Below are positions 22,230 through 33,260 of a stretch of DNA of 64,000 nt, piece after piece. The notes under the pieces were generated by a model that was not told the origin of the DNA, made no database searches, and saw nothing but the letters and a program-made list of their open reading frames with translations. Made by a program: the position numbers and the translations under genes. Source of the stretch: Budorcas taxicolor (Eukaryota > Chordata > Mammalia > Artiodactyla > Bovidae); the NCBI RefSeq assembly GCF_023091745.1, contig NC_068912.1:59176567-59240566 (forward strand), in the 5' to 3' direction. Each line of letters opens with the position of its first letter. Position 1 is the first letter of the stretch.

Positions 22230-23010
22230 TTTCATCCAAGTTGTTGTGTGAAGCTATGGATTGTTCATTTTCTTTCCTGTTTAGTGTTCCAGTGTGACTA
22301 CACCTGAGTGCATCTGTTCTTCAGATGAGGGATGTGTATATTTTAGTTATTTCAGTTTGGAAGTGAAGTGAAGTCACTAGTCATGTCCGACTCTTTGCGA
22401 CCCCGTGAACTGTAGCCCACCAGGCTCCTCCGTCCTTGGGATTCTCCAGGCAAGAATACTGGAGTGGGTTGCCATTTCCTTCTCCAGGGGAACTTCCTGA
22501 CCCAGGAATCGAACCCAGGTCTCCTGCATTGCAGGCAGATGCTTTACAAATAATACTGCTCTGAGAATCTTTGAACCTTCTGTTTGACTCACTTGTGCTG
22601 GATATCTCCGGTGTGTCTGGGAGTGGAGTTGCTGGCTCAGGCCATGTGCATATTGAGCTCTGGTAGATTCTTACTGTCAGGGTTTTCAAAGTGATTTCAC
22701 CAATTTTGTACTTTCATGAGCAGTTTATGAGGGCTTCTGTACCTTCCACCAATATTTAGAATTAGGAGACTTAAATTATTGCCAATCTGGTGAATGTGTG
22801 CTTTTTACTGTGGTTTAATGTTCATTTTCCAAATGAATTCATCTTTTTTTGTACGCTTATTGGCCATCAGGATTTCCTCTCATATGACGTGACTATTCAA
22901 GTTTTTTGCCCATTTTTTCTAATTAGTTCATTAATTCTGTGGCTTGTTCTTTCACTCTTTATGATGTCTTTTAATGAACTGAATTTCTTGATTCTAGGGT
23001 AGTCTATTTT
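22230..23010 (-). mobile_element. Older L1 (L1M type), antisense, host of a Bov-tA
   Basis: GGGAGTGGAGTTGCTGGCTC, the 'accttccaccaata' segment and TTTGCCCATTTTTTCTAATT are in the order expected for the reverse complement of the L1 ORF2 3' end. Interrupted at 22364-22548. Confidence 0.65.
22364..22548 (-). mobile_element. Bov-tA SINE, head truncated
   Basis: The tail and BovA body are intact, but the tRNA head stops at GGCAGATGCTTTACAAATAA, about 20 bases short. Confidence 0.92.
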
Positions 23011-24391
23011 AGTGCTTCTCAGACTATCTGTGGCACCTTTTTTTTTTTTCAGTTTTTAATTTCCACCCCGTCACAGACATATTTCTGAGAAATACAATAA
23101 AAAACAACTAATAATTAAATACAAAGCAAAGCCATTAAAGTATTTATTTACAAGAGGAATAAATGTTCATTTTAAAAAGGAAGAAAGACCAAGGAAGGTA
23201 AATGTTCCCAAACCGAGTGAGTGTTTTCCTGCTCCCTCAGACTTACCTTTGTGATGACACAAACACCCAGACCCATGGGCACAGCCTGTCTTTGCCCGGC
23301 AGTCACAGAGGTACGGCTGGACCTTTGTCGGTCATGCAGAGCCAGCCCGCTATGGCTCTTGCCACCCCCCACCCTGGGTTAGCCCTTCTGCTGAACTCTC
23401 CACGTCAACAGCTCAGTCTTTGCCTCAGTCCTCAGTGGGACTGGACCTTGTGATGTAATGTCACGCAAAACTTCCCGGCCAGGGCTCCCTTTTACTGGGG
23501 CTGAAAGAAATTGTCAAACCTCAAATCCTGCTATATTTCTCAGCAGATTTTGTCTGGGTTATGATCCCAGTCCTAAGCAGGTTAGTGATTCATGATTATA
23601 AACATATATCCTCCCAAGAGAAAGAAAGAACAGGAGGTTTCACTGCCTTAGAGTATCTCACTGTGTGGCTTTCTCCCCTTCCTTGATGGGCTCCTCGTGA
23701 AACAGTGTATTTCTCAGGCACAGTAAAGAGAAAATGGGAGTGTACAGGCAATTATTGTCAAAATTAAGCCAGTCCTCTCTACTCCTTCCACTCCTCAGAC
23801 ATGATTTAAGCACTGGCTCGGAGGATTGTAACATAAGCAATCATTTGCCATAACCATGACAAATAACTGCTATAAGGTCAACATTATTGGGGTTGTAAAA
23901 TAAAATTTCAGAGTGAGCGTGAAGCTGTATCTTCATAACTCGGGCACAGAAGCTAAGGCCCAAGAGGTTTAAATAATGTCATTCAATCAACAGTAATGTT
24001 TTATAACTTATTATCGTGAAATAAAACAAAAATACAGAAAATGCCACAAAACTAACATATAGCTTAGTAAAGTATGATATATTAAACACCCTTGTAATCA
24101 CTACCCAGGTGAAGATACACAGCTTTGCCAGCACTTCAGAGAGGCTTCCATGTGCTCTGACATTAGCAAAGTCAGAATCTCCCGTGTTTCTCGAAAAATA
24201 ACTGCACTGTGTTGACTTTGTTCTAGTAATATCCTTGTGGTTATTCACCCACATGCAGTTCCTGAGACACTGTGGTTGACTCTAGCCCATTTAAAACTTT
24301 TTGGATATATTTCTTTTAATCTATAGGTTTCTCTTCCATCTTTTCTTTTGCTTACATTTTTACTGAAGAACCATGGACATTTAACCTATAG
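23011..24391. other. Unassigned sequence
   Basis: About 23020-23480 looks like an old interspersed repeat I could not name. An L1M-3'-like decayed stretch may lie at 23990-24360. No exon was recognised. Confidence 0.3.
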
Positions 24392-24577
24392 CAGTGGTTC
24401 TCAAACATAAGCCTGCATCACAATCACCTGGAAAGCTCATCAAAATACAAACTGCTGGACTTCATTTTGAGAGTTTCTGATTCAGTAGGTAGGAATGGGG
24501 CCCCAAATTTACTTGCCTAGCAAGTTCCCAGATAATTCAGGTGTGGCTGGTCTGGGACCACACTCTAAAAATTACTG
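24392..24577 (+). mobile_element. MER5A (hAT-Charlie MITE)
   Basis: Begins CAGTGGTTCTCAAACATAAG, contains GAGTTTCTGATTCAGTAGGT and CAAGTTCCCAGATAATTCAG and ends GGGACCACACTCTAAAAATT. This is the MER5A order over its full roughly 185 bases. Confidence 0.85.
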
Positions 24578-25104
24578 ACATGTGAATGTTTTCACTATTA
24601 TAATCTAATTGATTGCATTCTATTGGTGCATTCAATATGTTCCACTGTCCTCTGTGTTTCTGGCAGATTGGATGCTGAATCTAAGGACTTGACCAGATGC
24701 AGGTTCTATTCCTTTGGCAAGAAGATAGGTTGTATCTTCTTTCTTGGGAGGCACATAATTGCCTGGATGGCCTTTTTTTTTTTATGATGCTAGCAGCCAT
24801 TGATGTTCATTTCTTAGATTCATTATTCTTTGGTAGTTTCAAATTAGTAATATTCAAATGTTATAATTTAGTTTTCATTTATTAGCTGGAGTAATTTTGT
24901 AAAGAGATGATTTCTTTCTCTACTATTTGGTTACACAATAGTAATATTCATATAGAAAAGAAAGGATAAGTGTTTGATTCTTTCCATTTATTTATAGCAT
25001 TTAAGATAGTAATATATTGCTTCCCTATTATCCTTCAAAGATGATCAGTTATTTTTACATTTAAAAATATCATTATGAACTCATCAATTCAAATGTATAT
25101 TTAA
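24578..25104. other. AT-rich unassigned sequence
   Basis: No family or gene is recognised. Confidence 0.3.
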
Positions 25105-25418
25105 AAAATTTTCAAATTTATCTTTTATTGAAGTACTGTTTTGTACAATATTATATAAGTTACAGGTGTACAGTATAGTGATTCGCAATTTTTAAAGGTT
25201 ATACTCCATTTATGAAGTGTTAGCCACTTAGTTGTGTCCCATACTTCATGACCCCATGGATTGTAGTATTTTTCAGATTCTACATGTAAGTGATATCATA
25301 CAGTATTTGTCTTTTTCTGTCTGACATATTTCACTTAGCATAATAGCCTCCAGGTTCATCCATATTGTTGCAAATGGTAAAATTTCATTCTTTTTTATGA
25401 TTGAGTAGCATTCTATTT

Positions 25419-25421
<3 letters not shown>

Positions 25422-25452
<31 letters not shown>
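25422..25452. repeat. TG microsatellite
   Basis: About 14 TG units directly abut the 5' truncation point of the BovB fragment. Confidence 0.95.
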
Positions 25453-25453
<1 letters not shown>

Positions 25454-25924
25454 CGACAAAGGTCTGTCTAGTCAAGCTATGGTTTTTCCAGTAGTCATGT
25501 ATGAATGTGAGAACTGAACTATAAAGAAAGCTGAGTGCTGAAGAACTGATACTTTTGAACTGTGGTGTTGGAGAAGACACTTGGGATTCCCTTGGACTGC
25601 AAGGAGATAAAACCAGTCAATCCTAAAGGAAATCAGTCCTGAATATTTATTCATTGGAAGGACTGATGCTGAAGCTGAAACTCCAATACTTTGGCCACCT
25701 GATGTGAAGAACTGCCTAATTGGAAATGACCCTGATGCTGGGAAAGATTGAAGGCAGGAGGAGAAGGGGACGACAGAGGATGAAACGGTTGGATGGCATC
25801 ACCGACTAGATGGACCTTAGTTTGAGCAAACTCCAGGAGTTGGTGATGGACCGGGAAGCCTGGCACGCTGCAGTCCATGACGTCTCAGAGTCGGACATGA
25901 CTGAGCAACTGAACTGAACCGAAC
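25453..25924 (+). mobile_element. BovB LINE 3' fragment
   Basis: Starts at CCGACAAAGGTCTGTCTAGT, well inside the RT ORF, and ends at GAGCAACTGAACTGAACCGA. Multiple stops; dead. Confidence 0.93.
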
Positions 25925-25963
25925 TTAGGGGTGGAATTGCTGGGTCATATGGCAGTTCCGAGC

Positions 25964-26173
25964 TTCCCTGGTGGCTCAGTGGTAAAGAATCCACCTGCAG
26001 TGCAGGAGACACAGGTTCAGTTCCTGGGTTGGGAGGATCCCCTGGAGAAGGGCATGGTAACCCACTTCAGTATTCTTGCCTGGAGAATCCCCATGGACAG
26101 AGGAACCTTGCAAGCCATAGTTTATAGGGTTGCAAAGAGTCGGATATGACTGAAGTGACTTAGCACACACACA
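25964..26173 (+). mobile_element. Bov-tA SINE
   Basis: A complete sense copy flanked by a diverged duplication (GGCAGTTCC on the left, GACAGTTCC on the right). The tail ends in GCACACACACATG. Confidence 0.93.
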
Positions 26174-26200
26174 TGACAGTTCCTTTTTTTTTTTTAAACC

Positions 26201-27300
26201 TCATACTGTTCTACAATTCATATATATTTAATGTGCTGCAATTCATGGTCATTATTATCATTGCTGACACTTAAATCATTCCATTTTTGGCTAGTAGACC
26301 TCTTTGAGTTGGCTCCAAGTCTTTTGGATATGATCCTGTAGTCTGATAACAAGCATCCTTGTTTTCTAGAATGACAAGCTGGTCTAGGCTCTTTTTATAC
26401 ATTTCCTTCCTCATGCCTGAAATCAGCCTGATCTATGAGACCAAGAAGCCCTGGTTTCTTGAAGTAATATTTCAAGACCACAGTCTAAGATCTGTTATTA
26501 GTATAGATCTTTTTTGCCTGTTTCAAGCATTTGCACTTTTTCTTCTTCATTTTTTTATTTTTAACCTTTTTCTCTTTTTTGCCTTCAACTTCTAATGACA
26601 TCATTTATTGTGTTCATTTGCTTCTATATTCTTTCTAGTTTAGATTTCATGTCTAAAATAATTTTTTCTTCATTCCTCATATTGAGTTCTGTCATATCAT
26701 TTTTGTGTTTTGCTAATTCTAATTTGTGTTGTTATTTCATGTCTTATATTCTGTCTGTTCTTTATGTATTTTAGCCTGCTTTTAAAAAAATAGGTTACAG
26801 CTTTAATTTAAAAAAAAATCACTAAATTTCTTGACTGCAAAAATTTTTCCTATTCCTTAGACTTTTGGTACTTGTAATAGCTTTGCTTAGAATGTGATTG
26901 CAAGTCCTTTTTGTGGCTCAGTTTTATTTAATATTAGTTTGAGATAGCCTTTCTAACATCACGAAACTCCCTATTCCATTTGTTTACTTATTTTTCATAC
27001 AGAGTTTAGGAAATATCACAGTTTGTTTTCTGAGATCTCCTGGCTCTTTTCCCTCCACCACTTTTATCCATACTTCTCTTTCTTTTAATCTCTCTTGTCC
27101 TTGTTCTGCTCAACTTTGATTCCACTCACAAAAGTTCTACCTCATATGAGTCCCGGTCTTCCAGTCTTTTTACTCTCAGTAATCTGGGATACTCTTGAAG
27201 AGTTTTGAGCAAAGAAGTGACATAATCTAACACGTTTTAAAAGGATCCCTCTGGTTGTTCTGCTGAATAAAGATGGCAGGGAAGAACACCGCAGTAAACC
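26201..27300. other. T-rich sequence and a short L2-like piece
   Basis: Largely T-rich and unassigned. About 27165-27275 (GAGTTTTGAGCAAAGAAGTG) resembles antisense L2. No exon was recognised. Confidence 0.35.
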
Positions 27301-27301
27301 A

Positions 27302-27487
27302 GAAGCGAAAGTGTTAGTCTCTCTGTCATGTCTGACATGGACTGCTCTGTCCATGGGATTCTCCAGGCAAAAATACTGGAGTGGGTTGCCATTCCCTTCT
27401 CTAGTGGATCTTCCCGACCTAGGGACTGAACTCAGGTCTCCTGCATGGCAAGCAGATTCTTTAGCATCTGAGCCACCAGAGAAGCCA
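27302..27487 (-). mobile_element. Bov-tA SINE with internal deletion
   Basis: The tail and head are present, but about 25 bases of the BovA body between GTCTGACATGGACTG and CTCTGTCCATGG are missing. Confidence 0.9.
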
Positions 27488-27837
27488 ACAGGAAGACCCG
27501 TTAGTAAACAACTGCAGTGCCAGTACTGACAAATTGTATGCAGGAGAAAATAACACAGATGGCTATATAACCTTCTCTAGCCTCACAGCCTGTATGTGGT
27601 GGAAATGACATTCCAATGCAGGCAATTTTACTTCAGCATCTGCAGTAAACATCTGCCATTTGAGACTCTTCAACATGTTTCAAACATACTCTCTGCATTT
27701 GATAGTTTTTCACACTATGGGCCTCAGAGCAATATTTCCCAGAGTCCTTTCCAGCTAGAATACAGAAGTATGTAACTCGTTTGGCCCATCAAATGCATCC
27801 AGATTAAACAAATAATACAGGATGATGCCCAGTTAAG
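27488..27837. other. Unique sequence, nothing recognised
   Basis: No repeat or gene is recognised. Confidence 0.3.
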
Positions 27838-28345
27838 TTTCTTATTATATATTTTATTGAGATAAAATTTATACTTTTTAAGTGTGCAGTGCAATAGTTT
27901 TCAGTATATTTACAAAGTGGAACCATCACCATTATTGAATTCCAGAATATTTTCATCACCCCCCCCAAAGAAACCTCATACCCACTAGCAATCATTCTCC
28001 ATTCTCCTTTTTCTCTGGACCCCAGCAATACTAATTTTTTTCTTTTGTCTTCATGGGTTTCCCTGTTCTGGATACTTCATATAAATCATATAATATACAG
28101 TCCTTTGTGTCTGATTTATTTTACATTAGTGTAATGTTTTTAAGTTTCTTTTATGTGATGGTATGAATCAGTACTTTCCTTCCTTCTTATGACTGATAAT
28201 ATTGCACTGTATGAATACACCATGTTTTGCTTATCATTCTTCAGTTGATAGACATTTGGATTGTTTCCACTGTTAAGCCATTAATCATAAACTACTATGA
28301 ACATCCATGTACTGGTACATGTTTTCAATTCTCTTAAGTTCTAAT
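27838..28345 (-). mobile_element. L1M-type 3' end, antisense
   Basis: TTTATTGAGATAAAATTTAT, GTGCAGTGCAATAGTTTTCA and GACATTTGGATTGTTTCCAC are characteristic of the reverse complement of an older L1 3' UTR and ORF2 end. Confidence 0.75.
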
Positions 28346-28356
28346 TTCAGATGAAC

Positions 28357-31300
28357 AATTCAGTTCAGATGCTTAGTCATGTCCGACTCTTTGCAGCTCA
28401 CGAATTACAAAATGCCAGGCCTTGCTGTCCATCACCAACTCCCGGAATTCACCCAAACCCATGTCCATCAAGTCAGTGATGCCATCCAGCCATCAAATCC
28501 TCTGTCGTCCCCTTCTCCTCCTGCCCCAAATCCCTCCAGCATCAGAGTCTTTTCCAGTGAGACAACTCTTCTCATGTGGTGGCCAAATTATTGGAGTTTC
28601 AGCTTTAGCATCAGTCTTTCCAAAGAACACCCAGGACTAATCTCCTTTAGAATGGACTGGTTGGACCTCCTTGCAGTCTAAGGGACTCTCAACAGTCTTC
28701 TCCAACATCACAGTTCAGAAGCATCAATTCTTCAGTGCTCAGCTTTCTTCACAGTTCAACTCTCACATCCATACATGACCACAGGAAAAACCATAGCCTT
28801 GACTAGATGGACCTTTTGTCTCTGCTTTTGAACATGCTATCTAGGTTGGTCATAACTTTCCTTCCAAGGAGCAAGCATCTTTTAATTTCATGGCTGCAAT
28901 CACCATCTGCAGTGATCCTGGAGCCCAAAAAAACAAAGTCTGACACTGTTTCCACTGTTTCCCTATCTATTTCCCATGAAGTGATGGGACCACATGCCGT
29001 GATCTTCGTTTTCTGAATGTTGAGCTTTAAGCCAACTTTTTCACTCTCCTCTTTCACTTTCATCAAGAGGGCCTCTAGTTTTTCTTCATTTTCTGCCATA
29101 AGGGTGGTGTCATCTGCATATCTGAGGTGATTGATATTTCTCCCGGAAATCTTGATTCCAACTTATGCTTCTTCCAGCCCAGCGTTTCTCATGATGTACT
29201 CTGCATATAAGTTAAATTAGCAGGGTGACAATATACAGCCTTGATGTACTCCTTTTCCTATTTGGAACCAGTCTGTTGTTCCATGGCCAGTTCTAACTGT
29301 TGCTTCCTGACCTGCATACAGGTTTCTCAAGAGGCAGGTCAGGTGGTCTGGTATTCCCATCTCTTGAAGAATTTTCCACAGTTTATTGTGATCCACACAG
29401 TCAAAGGCTTTGCCACAGTCCATAAAGCAGAAATAGATGTTTTTCTGGAACTCTCTTGCTTTTTTCATGATCCAGCGGATGTTGGCAATTTTATCTCTGG
29501 CTCCTCTGTCTTTTCTAAATCCAGCTTGAACATCTGGAAGTTCACGGTTCATGTACTGCTGAAGCCTGGCTTGGAGAAGTTTGAGCATTACTTTACTAGC
29601 GTGTGAGATGAGTGCAATTGTGCAGTAGTTTGAGCATTCTTTGGCATTGCCTTTCTTTGGGATTGGAATGAAAACTGACCTTGTCCAGTCCTGTGGCCAC
29701 TGCTGAGTTTTTCAGATTTGCTGGCATATTGAGCGCAGCACTTTCACAGCATCATCTTTCAGGATTTGAATTAGCTCAGCTGGAATTCCATCACCTCCAC
29801 TAGCTTTGTTCATAGTGATGCTTTCTAAGGCCCACTTGACTTCACATTTCAGGATGTCTGGCTCTAGGTGAGTGATCACACCATCGTGATTATCTTGGTC
29901 GTGAAGATCTTTTTCGTATAGTTCTCTGTGTATTCTTGCCACCTCTTCTTAATATCTTCTGCTTCTGTTAGGTCCATACCATTTCTGTCCTTTATCGACC
30001 CATCTTTGCATGAAATGTTCCCTTGGTATCTCTAATTTTCTTGAAGAGATCTCTAGTCGTTCCCATTCTGTTGTTTTCCTCTATTTCTTTGCATTGATCG
30101 CTGAGGAAGGCTTTCTTATCTCTCCTTGCTATTCTTTGGAACTCTGCATTCAGATGCTTATATCTTTCCTTTTCTCCTTTGCTTTCTGCTTCTCTTCTTT
30201 TCACAGCTATTTGTAAGGCCTCCCCAGACAGCCATTTTGCTTTTTTGCATTTCTTTTCCATGGGGATGGCCTTGATCCCTGTCTCCTGTACAGTGTCATG
30301 AACCTCCATCCATAGTTCATCAGGCACTCTATCTATCAGATCTAGTCCCTTAAATCTATTTCTCACTTCCACTGTATAATCATAAGGGATTTGATTTAGG
30401 TCATACCTGAATGGTCTAGTGGTTTTCCCTGTTTTCTTCAATTTCAGTCTGAATTTGGCAATAAGGAGTTCATGATCTGAGCCACAGTCAGCTCCCAGTC
30501 TTGTTTTTGCTGACTGTATAGAGCTTCTCCATCTTCGGCTGCAAAGAATATAATCAATCCGATTTCAGTATTGACCATCTGGTGATGTCCATGTGTAGAG
30601 TCTTGTCTTGTGTTGTTGGAAGAGGGTGTTTGCTATGACCAGTGAGTTCTCTTGGCAAAACTCTATTAGCCTTTGCCCTGCTTCATTTTGCACTCAAGGC
30701 CAAATTTGTCTGTTACCCCAGGTGTTTCTTGACTTCCTACTTTAGCATTCCAGTCCCCTATAATGAAAAGGACATCTTTTTTGGGTGTTAGTTCTAAAAG
30801 GTCTTGTAGGTCTTCATAGAACCATTCAACCTCAGCTTTTACAGCGTTGGGGCATAGACTTGGATTACTGTGATATTGAACGGTTTGCCTTGGAAACGAA
30901 CAGAGATCACTCTGTCATTTTTGAGACTGCATCCAAGTACTGCATTTCAGACTCTTTTGTTGACCATGATGGCTACTCCATTTCTTCTAAGGGATTCCTG
31001 CCCACAGTAGTAGATATAATGGTCATCTGAGTTAAATTCACCCATTTCAGTCCATCTTAGTTCACTGATTCCTAGAATGTCGACGTTCACTCTTGCCATC
31101 TCCTGTTTGACCATTTCCAATTTGCCTTGATTCATGGACCTAACATTCCAAGTTCCTATGCAATATTGCTCTTTACAGCATCAGACCTTGCTTCTATCAC
31201 CAGTCACACCCACAACTGGGTATTGTTTTTGCTTTGGCTCCATCCCTTCATTCTTTCTGGAGTTGTTTCTCCACTGATGTCCAGTAGCATATTGGGCACC

Positions 31301-31388
31301 TACCGACCTGGGGAGTTCTTCTTTCAGTATCCTATCATTCTGCCTTTTCATACTGTTCATGGGGTTCTCAAGGCAAGAATACTGAAAT
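28357..31388 (-). mobile_element. BovB LINE, about 3 kb, longest copy in the window
   Basis: BovB is an RTE-clade retrotransposon encoding an apurinic-type endonuclease and a reverse transcriptase. Reading from 31388 down to 28357, the endonuclease region (frame at 30947-31135) precedes a linker region (29992-30441), the RT fingers (29712-29942), the RT palm with FMDCGKAFDCVDH (29217-29588) and the RT 3' part (28803-29099). The catalytic YADD codons are intact at 29109-29120. ORFs are split by stops and frameshifts, including a loss of about 17 bases near 28815 relative to sister copies, so it is inactive. The 5' end is truncated at the left edge of the inverted duplication. Confidence 0.95.
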
Positions 31389-31778
31389 GGGTCACAGAGT
31401 TGGCTCTAATATTTCTAGTGGTCAAAAGAAAGTGAGAAATCTAATTGGTTATGAGATTTAGAATGCTCTATAAGATAAAGCAAAAGGAAAATATATGTTC
31501 CACAGAAGACCAGTTTTCCTTGATTTTGAATCTCCTACAAACAAAATATCTTCATAATATTCCTACTGAAATATTTACATATAAGATTTTCACATCACTG
31601 TTCATGATAGGGTATCTTAAAATCTAGTTTTTCTGGGGAAAAACTACAACAAAGCAAAATAACCCAGTATTGGTATGTCATTCTCTATAGCTTAATCTAA
31701 GGGCAAGATCTGAACTCTACATCGATGTGTTTAACATGGTATCCTGGAAATTCTTGAATTTCAGGCAGGTGCTTTCAG
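31384..31778 (+). repeat. Left arm of an inverted duplication
   Basis: About 395 bases whose reverse complement recurs at 32310-32705. Hand alignment shows about 13-14 differences plus two one-base indels. The 60-codon plus frame 31445-31627 corresponds residue for residue, with few changes, to the minus frame 32388-32645. No protein family is recognised. Confidence 0.92.
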
Positions 31779-32309
31779 AGCTGCCCTGTTCAGGGGAGCA
31801 GGATTGAGTTAGAAGGATCTGGAATTTTGTCATCATCTGTTTTCTTTTTCATGTATTTTGTGTTTAACTTGCTAATGTTTTGGTTGAGGATTTTTGTAAA
31901 AAAAGATAAACAATTATATATTATATAATTAGTAATTTTTAATACAATTTTGGCTCAAATATTGCATGGGAAAAACATATTTAAAAACTATTTGTCATTT
32001 GTGTAACATTCAAATTTAACCTAGAATTCTGTATCTTTACCTGTCAACCTTACCCAAATGAGGCCTGGCCAAAGACATGAGAAGTATAAGGCAGTGACAT
32101 CAGTGTATTCTATCAGATACTTAAGGAAGAACAATACTAACTTTACACAATGTCTACCAGAAAATAAAAGAGAAGGTAATACAACCCAACTCACTTTATA
32201 AGGCCGGCATCATTCAGACAAAGCTATTACAATGAACCAATATTCCTCATCAGCATAGATGCAAAAATCCAGATATTCCTAACTCATTCCTGCCCCCCTA
32301 AACAAGATC
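31779..32309 (+). mobile_element. Spacer of the inverted duplication, containing L1 ORF2 sequence
   Basis: The right half (about 32060-32300) resembles L1 ORF2: AAAGAGAAGGTAATACAACC, CAATATTCCTCATCAGCATA and GATGCAAAAATCCAGATATT. It is sense to the plus strand. The left half is AT-rich and unassigned. Confidence 0.65.
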
Positions 32310-32705
32310 CTGAAAGCACCTGCCTGAAATTCAAGAATTTCCAAGATACCATGTTGAACACATCTATTTAGAGTTCAGATCTTGCCCTTAGATTAAGCTA
32401 TAGAGAATGACATACTGATACTGGGTTATTTTGCTTTGTTGTAGTTTTTTTCCCAGAAAAACTAGATTTTTAGGATACCCTATCATGAACAGTGATGTGA
32501 AAATCTTATATGTAAATATTTCAATAGGAATATTATGAAGATATTTTGTTTGTAGGAGACTCAAAATCAAGGAAAACTGGTCTTCTGTGGAACATATATT
32601 TTCCTTTTGCTTTATCTTATAGAGCATTTTAAATCTCATAACCAATTAGATTTCTCACTTTCTTTTGACCACTAGACATATTAGAGCCAAGTCTGTGGCC
32701 CATCT
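32310..32705 (-). repeat. Right arm of the inverted duplication
   Basis: Reverse complement of 31384-31778, about 96 percent identical by eye. The outer end lies in unique AT-rich sequence, whereas the outer end of the left arm abuts BovB. Confidence 0.92.
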
Positions 32706-33020
32706 CTAGTAAATATATAAAAATATGTGCATACAATTTTGTGTGCTAATCTTACCTCTGACTTTATTATTCTCCTAGCTTTAAGAGTCTCAAAGCTTTG
32801 GTTATTTAATATATGATGTTATTGAATTCCAGAATTAATTCCACTCCTCTCAAATCTCAAGGTAATAACAGTAGAAAAATTAACAGTCTTTTGCATTAAC
32901 AAGCTCACAAAAGCAGGGAAATATGTAGTCATTCAGGGCAGGAAAGGGAAGAGGGGAGAGGATTCTTGAGTATAGATTTGGGATCAGTTGCAGACAAACC
33001 CTACTTCTTAGAGGAAGGGT

Positions 33021-33260
33021 ATGGCGTGAAGAAGAGCTTCCTTGGTGGCTCAGTGGTAAAGAATCTGCCTGCCAATGCAGGAGATGCCGGTTCAATCCTT
33101 GAGTCTGGAAGATCCACTGGAGAAGGAAATGGTAACTCACTCCAGTATTCTTGCTTGGGAAATCCCATGGATGAAAGATCCTGGTGGGCCACAGTCCATG
33201 GGGTTGCAAAGAGTTGGACATGACTTGGTAGCTAAATAACAACAATGGTATGAAGAAGAG
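33021..33260 (+). mobile_element. Bov-tA SINE with 16-base duplication
   Basis: ATGGCGTGAAGAAGAG (33021-33036) and ATGGTATGAAGAAGAG (33245-33260) flank a full-length sense copy. The two post-insertion changes suggest an older insert. Confidence 0.95.

Larger units (their letters stand above)
25105..26200 (-). mobile_element. L1 3' region, antisense, with three later insertions
   Basis: CACTTAGCATAATAGCCTCC, AGGTTCATCCATATTGTTGC and GGGGTGGAATTGCTGGGTCA are the reverse complement of the L1 ORF2 end. The element is interrupted by a short Bov fragment (25219-25267), a BovB (25453-25924) and a Bov-tA (25964-26173). Confidence 0.75.

Noticed and set aside
31384..32705. Inverted duplication as an assembly fold-back artefact
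   Set aside because: The arms differ at about 13-14 positions plus indels, too many for a sequencing palindrome error.
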